Shown here piece by piece: positions 43,360 through 51,807 of a DNA stretch of 64,000 nt (its first letter is position 1; each line of letters begins with the position of its first letter). The translations under genes were made by a program, and so were the position numbers. Source of the DNA: Kluyvera sp047971185 (GTDB taxonomy: Bacteria; Pseudomonadota; Gammaproteobacteria; Enterobacterales; Enterobacteriaceae); assembly GCF_047971185.1 (NCBI RefSeq), contig NZ_JBKDZH010000033.1, forward strand, positions 128,867-192,866, written 5' to 3'. The notes beneath the pieces were generated by a model. That model was not told the DNA's origin and ran no database searches. It saw nothing but the letters and a program-made list of their open reading frames with translations.

Positions 43360-44706
43360 TTAGTCGAATTTAGCCCGTTCCATTTTCGGCACCAGCAGCA
43401 GATACATCACCGCCCATGCCAGCAGGTAGGCGACGGAGCTGATGGCGAACAGCGCCCAGTAGTTACCGGAGGCTTCAAGCACCGCGCCAATCACCGTCGA
43501 GAAGATCACGCTGCCGATCATCCCGAAGGTGCTGCCGATCCCGACGACAGAGCCAACGGCGGCGCTAGGGAACAGGTCAGATACGGAAGTCAGAATATTG
43601 GCGGACCAGCCCTGGTGCGCCGCCGCCGCTAACCCGACCAGCGCGACTGCAGCCCACAGATTCTCGACCTGCGTGGCGGCGAAAATCGGCAGTACCAGAC
43701 AGGCACAGATCAGCATGGTGATTTTACGCGCCCTGGCGGTGCTTACGCCTTTACTCATCAGCTTACCCGGTAACCAGCCCGCGCCCAGACTGCCCACGAT
43801 GGCGAAGAGATAAATCACAATCAGCGGCAGACCTAAACCTTCCATATTGATACCGCGCGACTCATTGAGCCATTTTGGTAACCAGAAGAGGAAGAACCAC
43901 CAGATCGGGTCGGTCAGCATTTTACCTAATGCCACGGCCCACAGCTGGCGGTAGCCCAGCAGGTGTGTCCACTTGATCGCGGAAACGCTGACCGTCTCTT
44001 CTTTATCCTGGGCAATCCACGCCTGCTCCTCGGCGCTGGCTTTCGCTTTCATCGGACCAAAGGCGATAAACCACGGGATCAGCCACAGGAAGCCAACGGC
44101 GCCCAGAATTAAGAACGCGCCGTGCCAGCCGTAATGGACCGCGATAAGCGGGATCAGCGCCGGCGAGATCACCACGCCGATATTGACCGCCACACCAAGA
44201 ATGCCCGTTGCCAGCGTGCGTTCTTTTTTAGGATGCCACTCGGCAATCACCTTCATCGCCGCCGGGAAGTTAGCTGATTCCCCCAGCCCGAGCAGTATAC
44301 GCACCAATGCGAAGCCCGCGACCGAACCGACGACGGCATGCGCCATCGCCGCGGCGCTCCAGACCACCATCGCTACCGCATAGCTAATTTTGGTCCCCAG
44401 TTTGTCGATAATACGCCCGCACACCAGGGTGCCGACGCCGTAGGCCACGGTGAAGGCGTTGACCAGCCAGCTGTACTCCATCTGCGTCCAGCCGATATCT
44501 TTTTGCAGCATCGGGGCCAGCAGGCCGAGGATTTGACGGTCCATATAGTTAACCGTCGTGGCAAACACCAGCATCGAACAGACGACCCAGCGATAGTTGC
44601 TTTTCGGTTTCGCCACCTCGCGTGCGGGATTGTGTAGATTGTTCGGATTTACATCACCAGAGGTCTGCCCGGAAGGCACAGACGGTTTGTCGATTTGCGT
44701 ATCCAT
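43360..44706 (-). CDS. MFS transporter, anion:cation symporter (hexuronate/galactonate-type)
   Basis: 448 residues with 12 predicted membrane segments after a 35-residue polar N-terminal tail. MDRQILGLLAPMLQKDIGWTQ-type start of TM1 and LGLGESANFPAAMKVIAEWHPKKERTLATG, in part, are hallmarks of the ACS family (ExuT, GarP, DgoT), which carry uronates, aldonates and glucarate. Third gene of the GH105 operon, 36 bases after the 827-residue protein. Probable role: import of an acidic sugar or unsaturated uronide disaccharide. Confidence 0.9.
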   Translation of the reverse strand: MDTQIDKPSVPSGQTSGDVNPNNLHNPAREVAKPKSNYRWVVCSMLVFATTVNYMDRQILGLLAPMLQKDIGWTQMEYSWLVNAFTVAYGVGTLVCGRIIDKLGTKISYAVAMVVWSAAAMAHAVVGSVAGFALVRILLGLGESANFPAAMKVIAEWHPKKERTLATGILGVAVNIGVVISPALIPLIAVHYGWHGAFLILGAVGFLWLIPWFIAFGPMKAKASAEEQAWIAQDKEETVSVSAIKWTHLLGYRQLWAVALGKMLTDPIWWFFLFWLPKWLNESRGINMEGLGLPLIVIYLFAIVGSLGAGWLPGKLMSKGVSTARARKITMLICACLVLPIFAATQVENLWAAVALVGLAAAAHQGWSANILTSVSDLFPSAAVGSVVGIGSTFGMIGSVIFSTVIGAVLEASGNYWALFAISSVAYLLAWAVMYLLLVPKMERAKFD

Positions 44707-44742
44707 TATTATTTTCCTTGCCCGGTCTCTGCCGGGCGTTGG

Positions 44743-47226
44743 TTACAGAGGAAGTTCACGGCTGCTGCCCATCACGCTCCACTGCTGCGGATCGAGCGTG
44801 CGGCCTTCCGCGTCGATGCGTCCATCAGCCAGGAAGCGCACCGTTCCGTACTGCGGATCGTTGACTTCGATACTGCCGTCATCATGCTGCGTCATAGCCA
44901 GATGGCTAAAGCGCGCGCTGAAGGTCTCCAGGCTGCTATCGACATGGTCATTGATGCGCACCAGCCAGCAGGTTTGTTGCCCGTTAAGGCGAATTTCACA
45001 GCCTCGGGTTGGGCCAGTGGTTACCGTTTCAAACGCCTGGTTACCCATCAGCAGCGCCATCCCGTCGCCGCTCCGCACGGCGGCGCGCTGGCCGTCGATA
45101 ACAACCTCATCAAACTGACTTTGCGGTAGCCACGCGTGGGTGAAAGGCGGTTGATCCTCATGCAGATTGAAAATCAACACCGCCAGCCCGCGGTACTGTT
45201 GAACGCGGGGGAGCGTGCCGCAGCCGCCCCAGTAGGAAGGACGACCAAAACCGCCGTGCAGGGTTTCGCCCGGATGGTTAATCCAGATCTGCGCTTCGGG
45301 TTGATGACCCAGACGTAAATGGAACGGCGTCTCCTGGTAGCCCCATTCGCCCCAGCGATAGCCCGCAATGGACCCCATCGCCGCGTGGCGATTTTTGTAG
45401 TGATAGAGGCGAGCAATGCGGTTAGCGCCCTGCGCGAAACACCACTCAATGGCGCTCTCTTTTTGCCAGGCGGCAACATCGGCCAGGTCCGCCGGGAGAT
45501 TGAGCAGGCCATCACGCAGCAGCAGCGCTAACTGCGGCAGCGCGTGGAACCGGCAGCCGTAGTTGCCTTTGCCCCAGAGCAGACGTGAAATCGCCGCCAG
45601 TTCCAGAGAACGCCCGGCGCGTAAGGTATGTTCGTAAGAACGTCCCTGCGAGGCGGTGAGGAAACCCTGGTGGGCGGAACGGGCAATCTGCGCGAGCAGG
45701 CGCTCGATTGCGGCAATGGCCCGTTGGCTTATCTGCGCGTCGCCCGACAGCGCTGCCAGCGCAGTGAGCCCTTTCAGATCGATCGGGAAGTAGGGTGCAG
45801 AGTTCCACTCGGCCATTTCGCACTGTTCAAAGTGATCCAGCCAGCTGATGACGCGGGCTTTACCTGCCGCCGCCTGTTCGCGCCCGCTGCGCCCGGAACG
45901 GGTGAAAATGGCGTCCGGGAAAAGGTTACCGGCCAGCAGCGCTGCGGTGTGGAACAGCAGGGCGTGGTTCTCAGAGAAGTACCACTGGACGTCGTTGCCC
46001 GGTTCATCCATCCAGTAACGGAAACGCAGAATGGCGTCATCAATGCGCCCGCGCACCGCCGGATCGATATCGTCGCCCCACACCGTGCGGCACCACAGCA
46101 GCGGCACAAGCGTAAAGTCGGCGCAATCATGGCAGTCGAGTACCGATGGCAGTACGCCATCCAGCATCTGCTGGGTCTGTTCGTCGTTAAGGCCGCAGGC
46201 CAGGCGCGCCAGCGCTTTGACGCTGCTGTATTCGCCTTCATGAGCGACCACGCTAAGCGCTTCAGCGATCCGGGCGTCCTGCATCTGCGGGATCTCGGTC
46301 TGACGGTCTGCGTGGCAGATTTCAACGCCTAGCGTGCGGCTTATCTGGAACCCTTCGCGTTGCAGTGTGATGTGGAAATTACGGAAATCCGCCGGGATGG
46401 CTTCGCTTTCAGCGATGGCCACCACCGATTCACCGGCGGCCAGTTGGCTGTCGAGTGAGACTGGCTCATCGAGTGAGATAAAGTCGCCAAGCACATTGAC
46501 GTGCAGGGCATAGTCCGTCGAGGCCGGCTGCGGGAATACCAGCCGGATGGTACCGCGGTTATACACCGGGTGTTCAAAGGAAACGCCGTCCAGCAGCTGT
46601 TCCATCTCTTTGACCCGCGCGTCGGCAAGCGGCGTTTCCAGCGCGATGCGCAGCGGTTCACCGGCGAGATAGTTGAGCTGGAAAAAGAAGCGGATATCGC
46701 GTTCGGCCAGGTCATCAAACCACAGCTCCAGTTCGTTGATTCCCGCCTGTAGCGTCAGGCTGAACTCACGCTGGTTTTCCAGATTGCGCTGATAATCCGC
46801 CATCCACAGCACTTCTTCGCCGTTCAGCTTGAGCACCGCACCGCCGCAGGTTGCGAGGCGGAAACGATACTCACCCGCCTGCGGGCACTCGAGCCGCGTT
46901 CTGGCCCACGCGCCGACGCGGGTTGGCCGGAACCAGAAGCCGGACAGATCCACTCTGTCGGAGGCAAACGGGAACCACCAGCGCGAGTAGCTGGCGCTGG
47001 CAAACGGCCGTGGCTTTTGCCCGGCAAAGCGCTGGCGAAAATCGTCACGGCAGGGGTAGGTATGCGGAATAAAGTTTTTGTGTTTGCTTAAAAAGAAAAA
47101 CGGATCCATTTCGCCGGCCATCGGCGAATCCGCGGTGTCATAGCGCAGACTTGTAATATCGGATAGTTGCCAGTAGCGCACGGCGTTACCCGCCGTTAAA
47201 TTAAAATAACTATATTCAATGCTCAT
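44743..47226 (-). CDS. Uncharacterised 827-residue protein, possibly a polysaccharide lyase or hydrolase
   Basis: I do not recognise a named family. No signal peptide. Three zones can be seen: an N-terminal beta-rich part (about 1-200, with FRPTRVGAWARTRLECPQAGEYRFRL in part and LKLNGEEVLW, like PA14 or carbohydrate-binding sandwiches), a helical middle (about 310-610) of alternating hydrophobic helices, and a beta-rich C-terminus (about 640-827). Polar motifs that could be catalytic: WYFSENHALLFH (about 415), MAEWNSAPYFPIDLK (about 475), SQGRSYEHTLRAGRS (about 525) and YHYKNRHAAMGSIAGYRWGEWGYQE in part (about 625). This order, (alpha/alpha) toroid plus sandwich with Asn-His/Tyr-Arg motifs, recalls heparinase/alginate-lyase-like enzymes. 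Operon position between GH105 and an acidic-sugar transporter supports a carbohydrate role. Confidence 0.7.
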   Translation of the reverse strand: MSIEYSYFNLTAGNAVRYWQLSDITSLRYDTADSPMAGEMDPFFFLSKHKNFIPHTYPCRDDFRQRFAGQKPRPFASASYSRWWFPFASDRVDLSGFWFRPTRVGAWARTRLECPQAGEYRFRLATCGGAVLKLNGEEVLWMADYQRNLENQREFSLTLQAGINELELWFDDLAERDIRFFFQLNYLAGEPLRIALETPLADARVKEMEQLLDGVSFEHPVYNRGTIRLVFPQPASTDYALHVNVLGDFISLDEPVSLDSQLAAGESVVAIAESEAIPADFRNFHITLQREGFQISRTLGVEICHADRQTEIPQMQDARIAEALSVVAHEGEYSSVKALARLACGLNDEQTQQMLDGVLPSVLDCHDCADFTLVPLLWCRTVWGDDIDPAVRGRIDDAILRFRYWMDEPGNDVQWYFSENHALLFHTAALLAGNLFPDAIFTRSGRSGREQAAAGKARVISWLDHFEQCEMAEWNSAPYFPIDLKGLTALAALSGDAQISQRAIAAIERLLAQIARSAHQGFLTASQGRSYEHTLRAGRSLELAAISRLLWGKGNYGCRFHALPQLALLLRDGLLNLPADLADVAAWQKESAIEWCFAQGANRIARLYHYKNRHAAMGSIAGYRWGEWGYQETPFHLRLGHQPEAQIWINHPGETLHGGFGRPSYWGGCGTLPRVQQYRGLAVLIFNLHEDQPPFTHAWLPQSQFDEVVIDGQRAAVRSGDGMALLMGNQAFETVTTGPTRGCEIRLNGQQTCWLVRINDHVDSSLETFSARFSHLAMTQHDDGSIEVNDPQYGTVRFLADGRIDAEGRTLDPQQWSVMGSSRELPL

Positions 47227-47257
47227 TATTATTTCTCCGGAAGAGAAGTGTTGTGTT

Positions 47258-48340
47258 TTATTTGTTATCAGTCAGACGCAAACCTTCACTCAGACATAAT
47301 ATGGCTAGCGCCTGCCCATAACCGGTAGGTTGTAATGGAATATCTTTATAAAATTGCAGTGTTCGCCCCATTCGTGTGCCGTAAGAAACATTGTGTACCG
47401 TCCCTTCGGCATCAATATTTTCCTGAACAATTGCCAGCGCTTTCATTCCTGCTTGTTGCCACCGCTCATCGCCAATCCCCAGGCGCGCACCTTTTAATAA
47501 GCCATAGCCAAAACCCGCGGTCGCAGAAATTTCGGTATAAGAGTCAGGGTGGTCGAGCAGGGTGTGCCATGCGCCGTTTTCCGCCTGTAGGTCAATCAGC
47601 GTGTTGACCTGCTTTTTCAGGCACTCAATCAGGTAGGCGCGCACGCCCGCACCCACGTCGGCCAGCTCCAGCAGCTCGAGAATGCCCACGGTGATCCACG
47701 CATTGCCGCGCGCCCAACGCGCATTGGCAAAGTTGCTGTTCTCGACAAAGCTCCAGCCGTGGTACCACAACCCGGTTTGCGGATCGTTAAGATAGCGCGC
47801 ATGCAGCAGGAACTGCCGTACCGCCTCGTCAACCAGCTCCTGACGGCCGGATACCGTGCCGTAGTGCGCGAGGAACAGCACCACCATAAACAGCGTGTCG
47901 TCCCAGATCTCCATCTCGTTAATGCCGTCGGACACCACGTGCTGGAAGCCCTGTTCCGGCGTACGTGGCAGTTCCGTCATGACGCGGTTCGCCCAGTTAT
48001 CCAGCACCTGCTGATAGTGCGGCTGTCGGTGATGAGACCAGAACAGTGAGAGAGGCAGCATCGGCGCGGTGGTATTCACGTTGAGACTCGGCAGCCCTTT
48101 TTCGATATTTCCCTGAAACCAGCTGTCGATAATTTGATATAGCTCATCAGACTTCGTGTTTTCCCATAAACGCACCAGCCCAAACAGCCCAACGCCCTGC
48201 GGCCATTCCCAGCTGGAGAATGAAATATAATCTCCTGCGCTACCGTCAAGATTGGGCTCATTAAAACGCCCGTTATCTTTTAATTCAGTAAAGCCGCGCA
48301 GCAGTAATTCAATATTTTTATTCAGTGAACGCTTTTCCAT
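47258..48340 (-). CDS. GH105 unsaturated rhamnogalacturonyl hydrolase-like enzyme (YteR/YesR type)
   Basis: 360 residues, single (alpha/alpha)6 barrel, no signal peptide. Conserved motifs: WEWPQGVGLFGLVRLWE (about 50), GINEMEIWDDTLFMVVLFLA in part with the catalytic Asp (about 140-150), ANARWARGNAWITVGILELLE in part (about 208), YTEISATAGFGYGLLKGA (about 272) and LQPTGYGQALAI (about 340). Family members hydrate the double bond of delta-4,5-unsaturated uronyl residues linked to L-rhamnose, splitting products of rhamnogalacturonan, ulvan or gellan-type lyases. First gene of a minus-strand operon with the 827-residue protein (31-base gap) and an ACS transporter. Confidence 0.88.
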   Translation of the reverse strand: MEKRSLNKNIELLLRGFTELKDNGRFNEPNLDGSAGDYISFSSWEWPQGVGLFGLVRLWENTKSDELYQIIDSWFQGNIEKGLPSLNVNTTAPMLPLSLFWSHHRQPHYQQVLDNWANRVMTELPRTPEQGFQHVVSDGINEMEIWDDTLFMVVLFLAHYGTVSGRQELVDEAVRQFLLHARYLNDPQTGLWYHGWSFVENSNFANARWARGNAWITVGILELLELADVGAGVRAYLIECLKKQVNTLIDLQAENGAWHTLLDHPDSYTEISATAGFGYGLLKGARLGIGDERWQQAGMKALAIVQENIDAEGTVHNVSYGTRMGRTLQFYKDIPLQPTGYGQALAILCLSEGLRLTDNK

Positions 48341-48399
48341 TTTTTATTCTCAGTCTACGTCTAAAGATGATTTGGCAATAAGAATTAAATCACCTGACA

Positions 48400-48413
48400 T
48401 TTCGCATGCGCAA
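48400..48413. promoter_or_regulatory. Operator-like palindrome before the GH105 operon
   Basis: TTTCGCATGCGCAA, an even palindrome with one mismatched pair, 60 bases upstream of the GH105 start, like LacI-family operators in form. TTGTG-ACTG-CACAA at 48552-48565 is a second small palindrome in the same 252-base gap, nearer to yddH. Confidence 0.4.
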
Positions 48414-48592
48414 TACGAAAAATTTTTGCGTTTGTATTCTGTGAGCATTGCCGATATTTTTCCGGCTGAAGTCGCGGCTTTTTTTGTTGGCCGATAGGGT
48501 GGAATTGTCGATAAAACAAGAGGTTGTTGGAACAGCATTTTATTTTGTGGATTGTGACTGCACAAATTTTTTGCGCAGTCAGCAAAAACACC

Positions 48593-49177
48593 TTACTGCC
48601 CGTCTGTCAGCGGGACGCGAATCACTTTTCCGCTGGCGACAAACGTCCCCGCGCCGAGATGATGCAACGTATTGCGCTTATCATCGTCGAACTGCCAGCG
48701 ACCGGCGACGAACGCCCGCTCATCCGCCGCTGCCGACACCACTTCGCCAAACAGCGTGTCATACTGCGCCGCCGCGGCGGTGGCGGGCAGCAGGCGGCAC
48801 TCCATCCACGCCAGGCATTTCTCCTCGACCAGCGGCAGGCCCAGGATCGGGCCGTTGATGGCCGGAATACCGTAGGCGTTGAACTTATCCTCGTCGCGCC
48901 CGCTGATGCTGCCGACCGCGTAGGTCCAGCTGGCGGCGGCCACGCCCGGCACCACGATGCCAAAGGTACCGTTGCGTTCAATGATCTCCCGCGACCACGC
49001 GCTCTTATCCACCACGATGGCAATACGCGGCGGCTCAAATTCCACCGGCATTGACCAGGCGGCGGCCATGATATTGCGACGTTGTGTTTCGGTGTCATAG
49101 CTAGTGATCAGAATGGTCGGGCCGTGGTTAAGTAGACGGCTGGCGTGGTGAAGTTCGACGGGGCGAAAACGGCTCAT
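48593..49177 (-). CDS. yddH: Flavin reductase-like protein YddH
   Basis: 194 residues from ATG 49177 (site gaggaacctct-ATG); an upstream in-frame ATG at 49276 lacks support. Opens MSRFRPVELHHASRLLNHGP, nearly as in E. coli YddH, and has the FMN-binding split-barrel fold of the flavin reductase/DIM6-NTAB family (RRNIMAAAWSMPVEFEPPRIAIV in part). Function unknown. Divergent from nhoA, as in E. coli. Confidence 0.92.
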   Translation of the reverse strand: MSRFRPVELHHASRLLNHGPTILITSYDTETQRRNIMAAAWSMPVEFEPPRIAIVVDKSAWSREIIERNGTFGIVVPGVAAASWTYAVGSISGRDEDKFNAYGIPAINGPILGLPLVEEKCLAWMECRLLPATAAAAQYDTLFGEVVSAAADERAFVAGRWQFDDDKRNTLHHLGAGTFVASGKVIRVPLTDGQ

Positions 49178-49360
49178 AGAGGTTCCTCTGAGAGTAAAGA
49201 GATACGGGTAACACACTAAATCGTGCGAAAGCGTCAGCAATATACAGAATAAAGTGAGACGCTTAACGTTGTACACGCGGGTTCAACCGATCGCACAAAA
49301 CAATCATTCCTAAGCGTAAAATAGGCTATAAAAGACGGAAACCTCATGCTGGAGCCATTG

Positions 49361-50206
49361 ATGACCCCTTTTTTAAACGCCTATTTTGCTCGTCTGGGTT
49401 GGACGGGCACGCCGGATGTCTCGCTCGAGACGCTGCGAACGCTGCATAGCCACCACAACAGCGCGATCCCGTTTGAGAACCTTGATGTTCTGCTGCCGCG
49501 CGAGATGCATCTTGACGACCAGGCGCTGGAAGACAAGCTGGTCAACGCCCGTCGCGGCGGCTACTGTTTTGAGCAGAACGGGCTGTTTGAGCGCGTGCTG
49601 CGGGAGATTGGCTTCCACGTGCGTAGCCTGCTGGGGCGGGTTGTGCTGGCGCATCCGCCGCAGATGCCGCCGCGTACTCATCGCCTGCTGCTGGTCGAGG
49701 TCGACGGCGAGCGCTGGATTGCCGACGTTGGTTTTGGCGGCCAGACGCTGACCGCGCCGATCAAGCTGCTGGCGGATATTGTGCAATCGACCCCGCACGG
49801 TGATTACCGTTTGCTGTATGAAAATCAGGAGTGGATCCTGCAATATAGCCATCACGATCACTGGCAGTCGATGTATCACTTTGATTTAGGCCGCCAGTAC
49901 GCTTCTGACTACGTGATGGGCAACTTCTGGTCGGCGCACTGGCCGCAGTCGCATTTCCGCCATCACCTGCTGATGTGCCGCCATCTACCGGACGGCGGCA
50001 AAATGACGCTGACCAACTTCCACTTTACCCACTGGGATAAACACCACGTGGTGGAAAAGATCGATTTCCCGGACGTGCCCACGCTGTACGAAGCGCTGCA
50101 AACCCGCTTCGGGCTTGGCGTCAACGACCCGAAATACGGCTTCAGCGTCAGTGAACTGGCGGCGGTGATGGCCGCGTTCGACACCCATCCAGACGCTGGG
50201 AAATAA
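49361..50206 (+). CDS. nhoA: Arylamine N-acetyltransferase
   Basis: 281 residues from ATG 49361 (MTPFLNAYFARLGW), the E. coli NhoA length; site tggagccattg-ATG. Catalytic triad of the NAT family: Cys in RRGGYCFEQNG (residue 69), His in LPPRTHRLLLVEV-type MPPRTHRLL (107), Asp in WIADVGFGG (122). Transfers acetyl from acetyl-CoA to arylamines and hydroxyarylamines. Two REP arms follow. Confidence 0.95.
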   Translation: MTPFLNAYFARLGWTGTPDVSLETLRTLHSHHNSAIPFENLDVLLPREMHLDDQALEDKLVNARRGGYCFEQNGLFERVLREIGFHVRSLLGRVVLAHPPQMPPRTHRLLLVEVDGERWIADVGFGGQTLTAPIKLLADIVQSTPHGDYRLLYENQEWILQYSHHDHWQSMYHFDLGRQYASDYVMGNFWSAHWPQSHFRHHLLMCRHLPDGGKMTLTNFHFTHWDKHHVVEKIDFPDVPTLYEALQTRFGLGVNDPKYGFSVSELAAVMAAFDTHPDAGK

Positions 50207-50209
50207 CCT

Positions 50210-50286
50210 GTAGCCCGGCCAGGCGAAGCGCCGCCGGGGTTTAGCATCGTGCTACTTCCCGGCGGCGCTTCGCCTGGCCGGGCTAC
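50210..50286. repeat. REP-like perfect inverted repeat after nhoA
   Basis: 29-bp perfect arms, GTAGCCCGGCCAGGCGAAG... and its inverse, 19 bases apart, four bases after the nhoA stop. Member of the same GTAGCCCGGCC family as 35253-35327. Confidence 0.85.
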
Positions 50287-50306
50287 AAATTTTCAGGGAT
50301 GAGATA

Positions 50307-51098
50307 ATGGCATTAACACTTCGCGTTTTACTTGAAAACCAACTGGCTCGCGGTGCCGATAGCGGACTAAGGGCCAAAGCGGGATTAAGTTTGTTGCTCA
50401 AGGATGACAGTACCTCCATTCTTTTCGACACCGGCCCCGATGACAGCTTCCAGAACAATGCCGTGCGGATGGGAATTTCGCTGGATAACCTCACGGCGAC
50501 GGTGCTTTCGCACGGTCACTACGACCACTGCGGCGGCGTTCCCTGGCTGCCGGACAACAGTCGCATTATCTGCCACCCAACAATTGGCCGCGAACGCTTT
50601 GCCGCTGTGAAGGTTGCGGGGCGCAGCCACAAGCTGAAAAAGCTGTCGCGGGAGATTAATTACGCTCGTCATCGTATGGAATACACCCGCACACCGTTGC
50701 AGATTAGCGACCGTTTTATCTGGTCGGGTGAGATTGCCGTCGATAGCCCGAAGGCCTATGGCGTGACCGGCGATAAAACGGATTTCGTTATCGATGAGGG
50801 CGTGCTGATTTATCTGTCTGAACGCGGGCTGGTGATCATTACCGGCTGCGGGCACCGTGGGGTCGTTAATATCGTCCGGCACTGCCAGCAGATTACCGGA
50901 ATCGAGAAGGTTCATGCGATTATCGGCGGCTTTCATCTGCGCTGCGCTTCACCGCGCACGCTCTGGCAGGTCAGGCATTTTCTGCATCAGCTGAAGCCCG
51001 ATAAAGTCATGGCCTGCCATTGTACCGGGTTGTGGGGCAAGCTGTGGCTGCCGGAGGTTATCTCCCCGGCGACCGGAGATACGTTTGTATTTGAATAG
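50307..51098 (+). CDS. Metallo-beta-lactamase-fold hydrolase (DHPMP cyclase/methyltetrahydromethanopterin-type family)
   Basis: 263 residues. Full metal motif LSHGHYDHCGG (residues 68-78), later ligand region ITGCGHRGVVN and IGGFHLR, as in the COG1237 group named for the dihydropterin-ribofuranosyl-aminobenzene phosphate synthase of archaea. No signal peptide. The real substrate in enterobacteria is unknown. It occupies the place of yddE between nhoA and narV in E. coli. Followed 41 bases later by a kinase-like gene. Confidence 0.88.
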   Translation: MALTLRVLLENQLARGADSGLRAKAGLSLLLKDDSTSILFDTGPDDSFQNNAVRMGISLDNLTATVLSHGHYDHCGGVPWLPDNSRIICHPTIGRERFAAVKVAGRSHKLKKLSREINYARHRMEYTRTPLQISDRFIWSGEIAVDSPKAYGVTGDKTDFVIDEGVLIYLSERGLVIITGCGHRGVVNIVRHCQQITGIEKVHAIIGGFHLRCASPRTLWQVRHFLHQLKPDKVMACHCTGLWGKLWLPEVISPATGDTFVFE

Positions 51099-51139
51099 CG
51101 ATACTTCTGGCGTTGTTCGGTTTAATTTATGAGGAAATA

Positions 51140-51661
51140 ATGCATCTTTTTCTGATTGGTCCGGGCGGTGCAGGAAAAAGTACCGTCGGGGAAAAACTGG
51201 CCGTTCGTTTGGGGTATGCGTTTGTCGATCTCGATGCGCAATTTTGTGAGCGCGTAGCGAACATCCGTGAGTACCTTAAATCTGACGGCTATGAAGCCTA
51301 TCTTGAGCAAAACGCTGCGTTGTTTGACGCGCTGTTGCTTGAGCGGTGCCAGCAGAATGTGGTTTTTGCGCTATCTTCCGGATTTCTTGCCACCGATATT
51401 CGTCCGGATATTGTCGAACGCAACCGCCAGCGCGTGCGGGAAAGCGGTCGTTCGATTCTGCTTATGCCATCAAAGGATGTCGATGTCGCGTGTGGCTGCA
51501 TCGTTACGCGTCAGCTTAAACGCGGATTTGGGCTCATTCGGGATAAAGAAGAGTCCAGGTTCCGCCAGCGATTTCCCGACTATATGGCGCTGGGCGATAT
51601 CCAGATTTTCGCAATGGGCTCACCGGAAGTCATTGTTCACAACATTATGGTCGCACTGTAG
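51140..51661 (+). CDS. Shikimate kinase-like P-loop protein
   Basis: 173 residues from ATG 51140 (site tatgaggaaata-ATG). Walker A GPGGAGKST at residues 7-15, then FVDLDAQFCERVANIREYLKSDGYEAYL in part, equivalent to the shikimate-binding D-x-D and the EHRE-like region. SSGFLA replaces the usual GGG motif, and the lid segment differs from AroK/AroL. No aro genes are near, so it may be a paralogue acting on another substrate. Same strand as the MBL-fold gene before it. Confidence 0.78.
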   Translation: MHLFLIGPGGAGKSTVGEKLAVRLGYAFVDLDAQFCERVANIREYLKSDGYEAYLEQNAALFDALLLERCQQNVVFALSSGFLATDIRPDIVERNRQRVRESGRSILLMPSKDVDVACGCIVTRQLKRGFGLIRDKEESRFRQRFPDYMALGDIQIFAMGSPEVIVHNIMVAL

Positions 51662-51679
51662 GCGGGCAATTTAAATCTT

Positions 51680-51756
51680 GTAGGCCTGATAAGCGTAGCG
51701 CCATCAGGCAACCCGCTGCACATTGCCGGATGGCGGCCTTGCCTTATCCGGCCTAC
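51680..51756. repeat. Classical enterobacterial REP pair (BIME)
   Basis: GTAGGCCTGATAAGCGTAGCGCCATCAGGC, read in parts, faces TTGCCGGATGGCGGC...GCCTTATCCGGCCTAC. This is the E. coli/Salmonella type of REP and differs from the GTAGCCCGGCC units elsewhere in the window. Lies between converging genes ending at 51661 and 51808. Confidence 0.85.
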
Positions 51757-51807
51757 AGCCCCGGAAAGATAACGAATAGAGCTGCAGGCGTTTACGATCT
51801 CAACAGG

